From: an uncultured Alphaproteobacteria bacterium | GTDB lineage: Bacteria > Pseudomonadota > Alphaproteobacteria > Thalassobaculales > Thalassobaculaceae | Direction: 5' to 3' | Assembly: GCA_937776645.1 (NCBI GenBank) | Contig: CALMRI010000012.1 | Coordinates: 1-64,000, forward strand | Length of the DNA: 64,000 nucleotides | Shown: piece after piece, positions 50,625 through 59,634 of the stretch | Position numbering within the stretch: position 1 is the stretch's first letter | Layout of the letters: each line of letters opens with the position of its first letter | Notes under the pieces: generated by a model | What the model was told of the DNA's origin: nothing | What the model saw: only the letters and a program-made list of their open reading frames with translations | Databases searched by the model: none | Translations under genes and position numbers: made by a program

Positions 50625-51460
50625 CCCAGAAAATTGGCAGCGAGCAGGCGGAAGCTTGCCGGTTTTGTGGCGGGGAGCACCACTTCGTCGCCGGCTATGA
50701 CGCGCCGCCGAAAGGCGAAACCAATTTTGGCATCTCGCCCTATCGACGGTCGCTGTGGCAATGCGGTCGCTGTGGCCATGTAATCAATCTGTATGGTTTC
50801 GACCTCGAGGCAACGCTGTACCAGGGACCTTATGCCGAGGCGACCTATGGCGAGCGGATGCGCGCGACTTTCGCCAAGATCATGGCCTTGCCGCCGGAAC
50901 GTTCGGATAACCGACAGCGGGTCACCCGGATGAACCTGTTTTCCGATACCATGGGCTGGAGCGGCGCCCGCTCATGCCTCGACGTCGGCAGCGGTCTGGG
51001 GGTGTTCCCGGCAGCCATGCGCGAGAACGGTTGGATTTGCACGGCGCTTGATCCAGACCCGATGGCGACTGCCATGATTAAGTCGTTGGCCGGGGTCGAG
51101 GTGCTGACCGGCGATTTTATGATCGTCGACACCCCCGGGCGCTTTGATCTGGTGAGCTTCAACAAGGTTTTGGAACATGTCCGTGAGCCGGTAGCGATGC
51201 TGGCGCGGACCAAGGCGTTCCTGACGCCACGGGGCGCGGTCTATGTGGAGCTCCCGGATGGCGAGGCGGCTCTGGCCGATGCCGGGCCGGATCGCGAGGA
51301 GTTCTTCGTCGAGCATTTCGACGCTTATTCCGCCGCATCAATCGCCTTGCTGATCCGCGCCGCCGGATTCGATACTCTGTCGGTTGAGCGGGTTCGAGAG
51401 CCCAGTGGAAAATATACCCTGCGCGTGTTTGCCCGGCCCGCCGTTGCAGAGGGCATATGA
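50621..51460 (+). CDS. Class I SAM-dependent methyltransferase with N-terminal CxxC zinc-ribbon-like region
   Basis: ACRFCGG...WQCGRCGHVINLYG; CLDVGSGLGVFPAAMRENGWICTALDPDP; FDLVSFNKVLEHVREPVAML. Confidence 0.9.
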   Translation: MTQKIGSEQAEACRFCGGEHHFVAGYDAPPKGETNFGISPYRRSLWQCGRCGHVINLYGFDLEATLYQGPYAEATYGERMRATFAKIMALPPERSDNRQRVTRMNLFSDTMGWSGARSCLDVGSGLGVFPAAMRENGWICTALDPDPMATAMIKSLAGVEVLTGDFMIVDTPGRFDLVSFNKVLEHVREPVAMLARTKAFLTPRGAVYVELPDGEAALADAGPDREEFFVEHFDAYSAASIALLIRAAGFDTLSVERVREPSGKYTLRVFARPAVAEGI

Positions 51461-52218
51461 CGATGCTGACGATGACACCGCAGCCGTTCGACAGCGGCAT
51501 TCTGGGTGGCCCCGTCTATCGGGCCGAAGTGACCGAGGTCGGACAAATTCCGCTACTGGAATCGTCTGTACCGGCAGATGCCGTCTTGGTGACGGCCCGG
51601 GTGCGGCCGGATTGGGTGGAGGTGATGGCGATGACCCGATTCCGGGAAATCGAGAGGCTGGTGAGTTTCGAGCGCCCCCTATCGGCGTCCGAAGGCGGGC
51701 CCTTGCCGGATGGGGTGCGTCTGGCTAACAGCAATGACGCCGAGGCCTGCGCCGATATCGCCGGTCGCTGCTTCAGTTTCGATCGTTATCACGTCGATCC
51801 GGAAATTGACAACGCGGCAGCTGACGAAAGCAAGCGCGCCTGGGCTCGCAACAACCTAATGGGACGCGGTGATGCGGGATTTCTGGCAGAGTTCCGGGGC
51901 GAAGTCGTTGCATTCAATCTCTGCCTGCGGGACGCGGATTGGGCGCTTATCGACCTGATTGCGGTCGCGCCCGAGGCACAGGGCCTTGGCCTCGGGAAGA
52001 CTTTGGTCAAGGCCGCCATTCACCATTATGCCGGCATAGTCCCGGTGCTGCGGGTCGGAACCCAAACCACCAATGAGGCGTCGAAATCAATCTATAGCGC
52101 CAATGGCTTCACCCGGAGCAGTGAAATGGTCACCTTTCATTGGACCCCAGCGAATCAAAACCCGGCAGATCAAACCTCGGAGCGGCGCTCCCAGGTGGCC
52201 AACGAGGAATTTCCATGA
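51457..52218 (+). CDS. GNAT family N-acetyltransferase (sugar acetyltransferase by context)
   Basis: ALIDLIAVAPEAQGLGLGKTLVKAAIHHY...VGTQTTNEASKSIYSANGFTRSSEMVTFHW. Confidence 0.9.
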   Translation: MTMLTMTPQPFDSGILGGPVYRAEVTEVGQIPLLESSVPADAVLVTARVRPDWVEVMAMTRFREIERLVSFERPLSASEGGPLPDGVRLANSNDAEACADIAGRCFSFDRYHVDPEIDNAAADESKRAWARNNLMGRGDAGFLAEFRGEVVAFNLCLRDADWALIDLIAVAPEAQGLGLGKTLVKAAIHHYAGIVPVLRVGTQTTNEASKSIYSANGFTRSSEMVTFHWTPANQNPADQTSERRSQVANEEFP

Positions 52219-53219
52219 GCCCGCGGCTGCGCGCCGGCGTGGTCGGCCTCGGAGTCGGCGAGCAGCATCTGCTTGGTTACAACGCCATTGACGGGGTCGA
52301 GGTCACCGATATCTGCGACATTGATGCCGAAAAGCTGGCCGAGGTCGGCGAGCGCAATCAAGTGTCTGGCCGGCACACCGACTATCGCCGGGTCACCGAG
52401 AACCCGGATATTGACGTGGTCAGCATCGCCAGTCATGACGACCATCATGTCGAACAGGCGATAAGCGCCTTCCGCCATGGCAAGCACGTGATGCTGGAGA
52501 AACCGGTCGCGCTCAACCGCGCCGACGCCGAACGTCTGCTGCGGGCCCAGCAGGACAGTGGCCGGCTGATGACTTCCAACCTGATCCTGCGCCGCTCGCC
52601 GCGATTCAAGGAGCTGAAACAATGGATCGAGGCCGGCGACTTCGGCGAAATTGTCGCCATCGAAGGCGATTATATCCACCAGATCCTCTGGAAATTGACC
52701 GACGGTTGGCGCGGGAAGATGGACTTCTACTGCGTCACCTATGGCGGCGGCATCCATCTGATTGATCTGATGCGCTGGCTGATCGGCCAGGAGATCGTCG
52801 AGGTCACCGGGATGGGCAACAAAATTCTTACCCGCGGCTCCGACTATCAATACGACGACGTTATCATGAATTTACTGCGCTTCGATGGCGGTGCGATCGG
52901 ACGGACCATGTCGAACCTGGGCCCACAGCGCACGCAACTGCACGCGCTTTCTGTCTATGGCTCCAAAAAAACTTTCGTTAACGACAAGCCGCACGCCAAA
53001 CTGTTCGACGGTGATCAGCCGGAGAACGAGCAAGCAGTCGAGACCCCGTATCCGGGCATCGAGAAATTCGACCTGTTGCCGGACTTCATCGACGCCATCC
53101 GTGAGGGGCGCGAGCCGAATGTTTCGATCCAGGATATTTTTCGGGTGATGGACGTCTGTTTCGCCTGTTACGATTCGCTGGAGGCCCGGCGCACGGTGGC
53201 GGTGAGCTATCTGATCTAA
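52215..53219 (+). CDS. Gfo/Idh/MocA family oxidoreductase (nucleotide-sugar dehydrogenase by context)
   Basis: LRAGVVGLGVGEQHLLGY, VSIASHDDHHVEQAISAFRHGKHVMLEKPVALNRADAERLL, YGGGIHLIDLMRWL. Confidence 0.92.
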   Translation: MSPRLRAGVVGLGVGEQHLLGYNAIDGVEVTDICDIDAEKLAEVGERNQVSGRHTDYRRVTENPDIDVVSIASHDDHHVEQAISAFRHGKHVMLEKPVALNRADAERLLRAQQDSGRLMTSNLILRRSPRFKELKQWIEAGDFGEIVAIEGDYIHQILWKLTDGWRGKMDFYCVTYGGGIHLIDLMRWLIGQEIVEVTGMGNKILTRGSDYQYDDVIMNLLRFDGGAIGRTMSNLGPQRTQLHALSVYGSKKTFVNDKPHAKLFDGDQPENEQAVETPYPGIEKFDLLPDFIDAIREGREPNVSIQDIFRVMDVCFACYDSLEARRTVAVSYLI

Positions 53220-53254
53220 ATGAGCTATCTGATCCACGCAAGATCGAGGACACC

Positions 53255-54415
53255 ATGAGCGACGAGATGATTCCCTTTGGCCAACCATTGCTGGACCAAA
53301 CCGAGATCGATGCAGTGGTCAAGGTGCTCTCCGGTCCGATCCTAGCGCACGGTCCAGTATGCATGGAATTCGAAAACGCCTTCGCCGCCCGCGCAGGGGC
53401 CGAGCACGCGATCAGTGTTTCCTCTGGGACCGCCGGGCTGCATCTCTGCCTATTCGCCAATACTGTTGGACCGGGCGACGAGGTCATCGTACCGGCGATC
53501 ACCCATGTCGCCACCGCGCACGCGGTGGAATATTGCGGCGCCAAACCGGCCTTCGTGGATGTCGACCCGACCAGCGGCAATATCAATCCCGAGGGCGTCG
53601 CCGCGACGCTCAATGAACGCACCCGCGCGGTGATGGTAGTGCATTTCCTCGGCCTGCCCTGCGAGATGGACTCGATCAACGCCGCCGCGGCCAAGGTCGG
53701 TGCCTTCGTGATCGAGGACGCAGCGCTTGCCGTCGACGCCACCTATGGCGGCAAAAAGGCCGGCACTCTGGCCAGGGCCGGTTGCTTTTCGTTCTATCCG
53801 ATCAAGCATATGACCTCGATCGAGGGCGGCATGGTCACCACCGACGACGCCGGCCTCGCCAGTTCTATCCGCCAGCGCAAGGCCTTCGGTTATGACCGCA
53901 GCCACGAGGCGCGGGTGAAGCCGGGCATCTATGACGTCACCATGCTCGGCTATAACTACCGGATGAACGAGGTCGAGGGGGCGGTCGGCCTAGCCCAAAT
54001 CGGCAAGCTAGACGAGCGCCTGAAAATTCGCCGTCGCAATTACCACGCCCTGAAGAATGCGCTGGCCGAACTCGACGAGATCACCGTGTTCGAGCCGACC
54101 CAGGGTAAGGCACAATCGAGTTTTTACTGCCTGAACGCGGTGCTGCCGCGCGATGGCAGCCTGGACCGCGACACCATTGCCGCCGAACTGAAGGCCCGCA
54201 ACATCGGCACCTCGGTGCATTATCCCGGCGCGGTGCCACTGATGACTTATTACCGGGAAAAATACGGCTACCGCGCCGGCCAGTTTCCGGTCGCCGAATG
54301 GCTAGCGGCCCAGACAATCTCGCTACCGGTCGCCCCGCATGTTCCCGACGACTTCGTCAAACGGATCGCCGATGCCATGAAGGCGGCGATCCACAAGACC
54401 CGCATGGCAAGCTGA
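53255..54415 (+). CDS. DegT/DnrJ/EryC1/StrS family aminotransferase
   Basis: IPFGQPLLDQTEIDAVVKVL, AISVSSGTAGLHLCLFA, VIVPAITHVATAHAVEYCGAKPAFVDVDP, FVIEDAALAVDATYGGKKAGTLARAGCFSFYPIKHMTSIEGGMV. Confidence 0.95.
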   Translation: MSDEMIPFGQPLLDQTEIDAVVKVLSGPILAHGPVCMEFENAFAARAGAEHAISVSSGTAGLHLCLFANTVGPGDEVIVPAITHVATAHAVEYCGAKPAFVDVDPTSGNINPEGVAATLNERTRAVMVVHFLGLPCEMDSINAAAAKVGAFVIEDAALAVDATYGGKKAGTLARAGCFSFYPIKHMTSIEGGMVTTDDAGLASSIRQRKAFGYDRSHEARVKPGIYDVTMLGYNYRMNEVEGAVGLAQIGKLDERLKIRRRNYHALKNALAELDEITVFEPTQGKAQSSFYCLNAVLPRDGSLDRDTIAAELKARNIGTSVHYPGAVPLMTYYREKYGYRAGQFPVAEWLAAQTISLPVAPHVPDDFVKRIADAMKAAIHKTRMAS

Positions 54416-54503
54416 AGGATCCGCAATCGCTCTAGCCGCTATTGTTCGGCGCCCTCGCGGAAGCGGCGCGAGACCAGCAGGTAACCGCCAGAAGGAAAAA
54501 CAG

Positions 54504-55667
54504 ATGACCTTGAAGGTTCCCTACGATCCCGCCGTGCTACCGGCCGGTGTACGCTCACGCTTTGTCGACAATTCCAATGGCCTGGAGATGCATGTTCTGG
54601 AGGCCGGCTTCGAGACAGTGGGGCGTCCGGCGATCCTGCTGCTGCATGGCTTTCCCGAGCTGGCGTTCAGTTGGCGCAAGGTCATGCCCATCCTGGCCAA
54701 TTCAGGCTACCACGTGATCGCCCCGGATCTCAGGGGCTATGGCCGCACCCTGGGATGGGGACCGGTGAGCTACGACGATGACCTCGGCTCGTTCCGGCTG
54801 CTGAACACGGTTCGCGACGCGCTCGGGATCCTGCGGGCTTGCGGCCACGAGACGGCAGCGGCGATTGTCGGCCATGACTATGGCTCTTCGGTCGCCGCCT
54901 GGTCCGCCCTGGTCCGCCCGGATGTGTTCAAATCATGCGTGCTGATGAGCGCGCCCTTCGATGGCCCGCCAGATCTTCCAGCCGCCACAACGGAAGCCAC
55001 CACCGCCCCTATCGGACCAGACATCCACCAGGCAATGGCCGCGCTTGAGCGACCACGCAAGCATTATCACTGGTATTACTCGACACGGCCGGCCAACACC
55101 GACATGACCGAATGTCCGCAAGGCCTGCACGACTTTCTACGCGCGTATTACCACCACAAGAGCGCCGACTGGAACCCCAACAAACCGCATAAACTCGAAG
55201 CCTGGCGCGCCGATCAATTGGCGCTGATGCCGACCTATTACATTATGGACCTGGCCGATACGATGCCCCAGGCCGTGGCCAGGGAAATGCCTAGCCCAGC
55301 TGAAATCGTTGCCAATACCTGGCTGCCGGATGATGAACTCGCGGTCTATGTCGCCGAATACACCCGCAACGGCTTTCAGGGCGGCCTCAACTGGTATCGG
55401 CGCGGCACCACCGGCTTCGACACTGCCGAGCAACAGATCTTTGCCGGCCGGACAATTGATGTTCCAAGCTGTTTTATCTCCGGCACCAGCGACTGGGGAG
55501 TCTATCAGCGCCCGGGGGTAGCCGAGACGATGCGTGGCACCGTCTGCACCAATATGCTTGGTTTCCATCTGGTCACCGGCGCCGGCCATTGGGTGCAGCA
55601 GGAACAACCCGAAGAGGCCAGCCGGCTGCTTCTGGCGTTCCTGAGGGAGGTCGGGCCGAAGCGCTAG
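54504..55667 (+). CDS. Alpha/beta hydrolase (epoxide hydrolase-like)
   Basis: AILLLHGFPELAFSWRKVMPIL, VIAPDLRGYGRT, AAIVGHDYGSSVAAW, GAGHWVQQEQPEEASRLLLAFL. Confidence 0.93.
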   Translation: MTLKVPYDPAVLPAGVRSRFVDNSNGLEMHVLEAGFETVGRPAILLLHGFPELAFSWRKVMPILANSGYHVIAPDLRGYGRTLGWGPVSYDDDLGSFRLLNTVRDALGILRACGHETAAAIVGHDYGSSVAAWSALVRPDVFKSCVLMSAPFDGPPDLPAATTEATTAPIGPDIHQAMAALERPRKHYHWYYSTRPANTDMTECPQGLHDFLRAYYHHKSADWNPNKPHKLEAWRADQLALMPTYYIMDLADTMPQAVAREMPSPAEIVANTWLPDDELAVYVAEYTRNGFQGGLNWYRRGTTGFDTAEQQIFAGRTIDVPSCFISGTSDWGVYQRPGVAETMRGTVCTNMLGFHLVTGAGHWVQQEQPEEASRLLLAFLREVGPKR

Positions 55668-55686
55668 AGACCGCATCGCCAGCCCG

Positions 55687-56196
55687 CTATTTCGTCCCCG
55701 CCACCGCCGTGTCCAGGATGGTGGTTCTCATGCCGTCGAGTTCCTTACCCATGGAGGTCAGATCCTCGACGTCGTAAGCGCTGAAAGCATAGCTGGACAA
55801 ACGGTAGGTGACCTTGGCCATACCCTTGGCCGTATCGGTGACATAAATGCGGATCGGCACCTCCATTCCAGCCGCCGTACTCACCGCCAACATTCGCACC
55901 GCGTGTCACGATGCGAAGAACAGGTTCTCCCGATTGCCGGGAATGGTCTTGCCAAGCGACTTCGCCGCGCAATTGGCGTAGGCGACACCGACGATATTGA
56001 ACTTGTGCTTCTTCAGCGCCGAGGGAATCACTTTGACGAAAGCCTTGAAAGGTCTCTCAATCTTCACCATCACTAGGCCAGAATAAGGCTCCGGGTTGGC
56101 GGCGACTGCCGACGCGGTAAGCGGACGTGTAGGACGAGCAGGGTGAAAATGGCGAGAACCGGTTTCAAAGCGACACCCGAAGGGTTGATCCAACAC
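55687..56196 (-). pseudogene. DUF302-like protein interrupted by one in-frame TGA
   Basis: GLVMVKIERPFKAFVKVIPSALKKHKFNIVGVAYANCAAKSLGKTIPGNRENLFFAS*HAVRMLAVSTAAGMEVPIRIYVTDTAKGMAKVTYRLSSYAF; both halves are in the same frame. Confidence 0.7.
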
Positions 56197-56283
56197 CCGC
56201 CATCATCGAGCCAGTCGCCAAAGTCCTCCTATTGAACATTGCGTGAGCGTAGCGCCTGAACCAGCCGTTTTGTTCAAGAAGAT

Positions 56284-56691
56284 CTATTGCAGTCTGCGAG
56301 ATGTCCTGGTCCCCGGATCGCTAGGCGGTCCGGCCGCCGGCGATGCCTGGTGATGCACCAACCGCCATCCCGTGGCTTCCTTGACGAAGATATTGGTGGC
56401 CACCAGCGCGCCGTCGCCGATCAGCTCGTAGCAGGTGACAAAGCAGATATCATCGGACAGGAAATGCGCTTTGGCCTGACGGCAGGCGATGTCCGGCGAG
56501 GACGGCCCGGATAGTATCGCCGCCCAACTCTCCATGACCGCATCACGCCCGAGCAGCGGCGCCCACCCCGGATGCACGCAAACCACCGACACCTCCCGCG
56601 ACCAAAGCTCCTCCAGAGCCCTCAGATCGCGCGTGGTGAAGGCGTTGTAGAACGTGTCATTGGCAAAGAGAACCGCCGCTTCCTCACTCAT
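56284..56691 (-). CDS. Nuclear transport factor 2 (SnoaL-like) family protein
   Basis: MSEEAAVLFANDTFYNAFTTRDLRALEELWSREVSVVCVHPGWAPLLGRDAVMESWAAIL. Confidence 0.88.
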   Translation of the reverse strand: MSEEAAVLFANDTFYNAFTTRDLRALEELWSREVSVVCVHPGWAPLLGRDAVMESWAAILSGPSSPDIACRQAKAHFLSDDICFVTCYELIGDGALVATNIFVKEATGWRLVHHQASPAAGPPSDPGTRTSRRLQ

Positions 56692-56766
56692 CTGCAGGTC
56701 TCCTATCCGATGAAATGTCAGGCGATGATATCGGAATTCCGGTGGTTGGTCAGCGACCACCGTGCG

Positions 56767-57516
56767 TCAATACGTCGCCCGGCCACCTGAGATATCGAAC
56801 ACCGCCCCCGTGCTGAATGAGCATTCCTCGGACACCAGCCAGGCGATCAGGCTCGCGATTTCCTCGACCAGGCCGAAGCGGGCCATCGGGATCTTCGAAA
56901 GCATGAAGTCGATATGCTGCTGGTTGATCTGGTCGAAGATTTCGGTGCGCACCGCCGCCGGGGTGATGCAGTTCACAGTGATCGGTGTGTCCGCCAGTTC
57001 CTTACCCAGCGACTTGGTCAAGCCGATGACGCCGGCCTTGGCGGCGCTATACGGCGAGGCGGTCGGGTTGCCCTCCTTACCGGCGATCGAGGCGATATTG
57101 ACCACCCGACCGTAATTTTTCGCGCGCATATAGGGTACCACCGCCTTACAGCACAAGAAGGTGCCGTTGAGGTCGATATCGATAACCTTGGTCCATTCGT
57201 CGACCGGAAACTCCCAGGTCTTGAAGTTCGGGCCGGCGACGCCAGCGCTGTTGACCAGAATATCCAAATCGCCCATCGCGGCGTGGCTGGAGGTGGCCGC
57301 CACCTCGACCGAGCTCCAATTGGTAATGTCGACCACCTGGATATCGACACCCCCGCTGAAATCCGCCGCCACCTCGGCCAGCCGCGCGGCGTCCATATCC
57401 CAAAGCGAGACCTTGGCACCGCTGGCGTGCAGGCGCTGGGCGGCAGCCAGGCCAATGCCCCGGGCGCCGCCGGTGATCACCGCCGCATGGCCAGAAAAAT
57501 CATGGGTAACCGTCAT
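56767..57516 (-). CDS. SDR family oxidoreductase
   Basis: HAAVITGGARGIGLAAAQRLHASGAKV, DILVNSAGVAG, VVNIASIAGKEGNPTASPYSAAKAGVIGLTKSLGKE. Confidence 0.94.
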   Translation of the reverse strand: MTVTHDFSGHAAVITGGARGIGLAAAQRLHASGAKVSLWDMDAARLAEVAADFSGGVDIQVVDITNWSSVEVAATSSHAAMGDLDILVNSAGVAGPNFKTWEFPVDEWTKVIDIDLNGTFLCCKAVVPYMRAKNYGRVVNIASIAGKEGNPTASPYSAAKAGVIGLTKSLGKELADTPITVNCITPAAVRTEIFDQINQQHIDFMLSKIPMARFGLVEEIASLIAWLVSEECSFSTGAVFDISGGRATY

Positions 57517-57553
57517 CTCTTACTCCCTCTTCAGCGGCGTCTCGCCGCGTGTA

Positions 57554-58717
57554 TTATTCGCCGACAAGGGGCCGTGCGCCAACCGCCTCGCCGACGACCT
57601 TTTCAAAATGCTGCAACGCAGGCTCATTGCGCCCGTAAACGATACTGTCCTGGGCTCCCGACAGCAGCCCAACCTGAATGCCCTCGCCAGCCGGAAAATC
57701 CTCGGTCTCGACGGTACGCAAGGTCAGGTTAATATTCTTGCGCCAATGCTCAACCGCTTTGTCGGTGGTCGCCGGCTCGGGAATATAGAATTCCAGATAG
57801 ACCATGCATTCGTCCGCCTTACCCCCGACGGGATAGATCCGCCAGATCTCGTGATGGTCAATCTGGACGACGACGACGATGTTTGGAAACAAGACGTAAA
57901 CAATCGCCGAGTGCTCGACCAAATCCCAGTCGGCCTCGGCCTGGTGGTGCATCTCGACGATGCTGCGTCGGGGCAGAACTTCGCGCAGGTTCTGCCCGAA
58001 CCCGTCGACGACGCAGAGATTGGGAAAGAACACCGGCCCGACCGTATTCTTGTGCAGCACCGGGAAATGGTAGGGCTCCAGGAAGGTGTCGATGGCGATC
58101 TTCCAGTTCATCTTCCAGCGCCGGGCATGGGTCTTGTAGTGGTGGTACTCACCAAAACCATAGCTGGCGAGCTCCTCATCCAGCCCTTCGAGTTCCGGGT
58201 TCGGGCTAGCGGCGATCTCCGGCCGAGGCGCTACCCAAAGCATGCCATGGCGCTCCTCCAGCGGAAGCTCGCGTAACCCGTATGTCGCCTCCTGGACGCC
58301 GTCAAAATTACGCCGGTCGGGAATGCCGATCAATTGGCCCGACGTATCATAGGTCCAACCGTGATACGGGCAGGAAAAGCTTCGGCCGGTTTTGCCGCAA
58401 CCGTCGACCAGGCGGGCGCCGCGATGCCGGCAGACATTGAGGAAGGCCCGGGCTTTTCCAGCCTCGTCACGGGTCATCAGGATCGGCACGCCAAGGTCGT
58501 CATTGGTAAGATAGTCTCCGACCCCGCGGATCTGGCAGGAGAGGCCGAGATATTGCGGCCGGCCAAGAAACAATTGCTCCCATTCCCGCGCCGCCCGGTC
58601 CGGGCTAGTGAAGGCGGTAATGTCATTATGGGCCAGCGTCGCCGTCGTATCCGTCGTCTTGGCGTCGAGATGCGCCAGGACCCGCTTCGAGAGCGTGACT
58701 TGCGTGGCATGGAGCAT
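57554..58717 (-). CDS. Aromatic ring-hydroxylating dioxygenase alpha subunit (Rieske)
   Basis: CRHRGARLVDGCGKTGRSFSCPYHGWTYDTSGQLIGIP (CxH-X17-CxxH); WKMNWKIAIDTFLEPYHFPVLH. Confidence 0.94.
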   Translation of the reverse strand: MLHATQVTLSKRVLAHLDAKTTDTTATLAHNDITAFTSPDRAAREWEQLFLGRPQYLGLSCQIRGVGDYLTNDDLGVPILMTRDEAGKARAFLNVCRHRGARLVDGCGKTGRSFSCPYHGWTYDTSGQLIGIPDRRNFDGVQEATYGLRELPLEERHGMLWVAPRPEIAASPNPELEGLDEELASYGFGEYHHYKTHARRWKMNWKIAIDTFLEPYHFPVLHKNTVGPVFFPNLCVVDGFGQNLREVLPRRSIVEMHHQAEADWDLVEHSAIVYVLFPNIVVVVQIDHHEIWRIYPVGGKADECMVYLEFYIPEPATTDKAVEHWRKNINLTLRTVETEDFPAGEGIQVGLLSGAQDSIVYGRNEPALQHFEKVVGEAVGARPLVGE

Positions 58718-58753
58718 GAGGGCCTCCGGATTGTTGAACCACCAACCGGGCGT

Positions 58754-59519
58754 TTAGAGAAACACCGTGCCGCCATCGACCATGATGGTCTGGCCGGTGA
58801 CGAACTTCGAATCGTCACTGGCTAAATAGAGGCACCGTGCCGGCAAGATCCTCGGGCTCAAGATTGCGCTTCAGGGACTGGCCGGCGGCGATCACTTCGG
58901 CCGCCTTGTCGAGCTTGTCGCCGAAAAACTCGGCCGTACCCTCGGTCATCACCGCCGATGGGCCGATCGCATTCACCCGGATCCAGTCACGGCCAAGCTC
59001 ACGGGCCAGCGATCGGGTCATGCCGATTACCGCCGCTTTCGACGTCGAGTAATGCAGCGCGTAAGGTAGCCCAGCCAACGCGGCAAGTGAGGACATATTG
59101 ATGATCGAGCCCGATTTTTGGACCTTCATTTGGCCGACCACGGCCTTACAGCACCGCCAGATGCCGTTGACATTGACGTCCATGCAATCGTCCCAGTCGT
59201 CCTCGGGCAGGGTGTCGAAGCGCCCCCCTTTGAGCGACCCGTATAGCGCCGCGTTATTGACCAGCACGTCGATCTGCCCGAATTCAACCATCGCCCGCTC
59301 CGCCATGGCGTTGCAGCTCGCCTGATCCCGGACGTCGAGGGTAACGGCGACCGCACGACCGCCCGCCGCCTGGATCGTCACCACGGTCTCGGCGCAATCG
59401 AGCACGTCGCCGGCCACCACCCTGGCCCCGGCCGCCGCCAATTTCACGGCGTATTCCCGACCCAGTCCACGCCTGGCGCCGGTAATGATGGCGACCTTGT
59501 CGTTGAGGTCTGATGTCAT
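58754..59519 (-). pseudogene. SDR family oxidoreductase with +1 frameshift near the 3' end
   Basis: KVAIITGARRGLGREYAVKLAAAG...YSTSKAAVIGMTRSLARELGRDWIRVNAIGP; the expected end LYLASDDSKFVTGQTIMVDGGTVFL* is intact in the next frame after about 58831. Confidence 0.8.
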
Positions 59520-59604
59520 GGCCTACTCCTCCATCATTAATTCAAAACTGATTTAGGGCTGGTTCGCTGGGGCGATTTTTGTCATTCCAAAGTTCTAAAA
59601 ACGC

Positions 59605-59634
59605 CCCCTCATCCTGAGCTTCTCGAAGGACGCG
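59605..59634. repeat. REP-type repeat unit CCTCATCCTGAGCTTCTCGAAGGACG overlapping a CDS end
   Basis: Matches the widespread CCTCATCCTGAGCTTGTCGAAGGACG-type repeat as I remember it. Confidence 0.6.

Noticed and set aside
55906-55908. In-frame TGA as a possible selenocysteine codon in the DUF302-like gene
   Set aside because: No SECIS-like hairpin recognised downstream and the family is not known to me as a selenoprotein; nonsense mutation or sequencing error is simpler.
57161-58276. 371-aa plus-strand ORF antisense to SDR/Rieske genes
   Set aside because: Rieske motifs are on the opposite strand; this is an antisense artefact.
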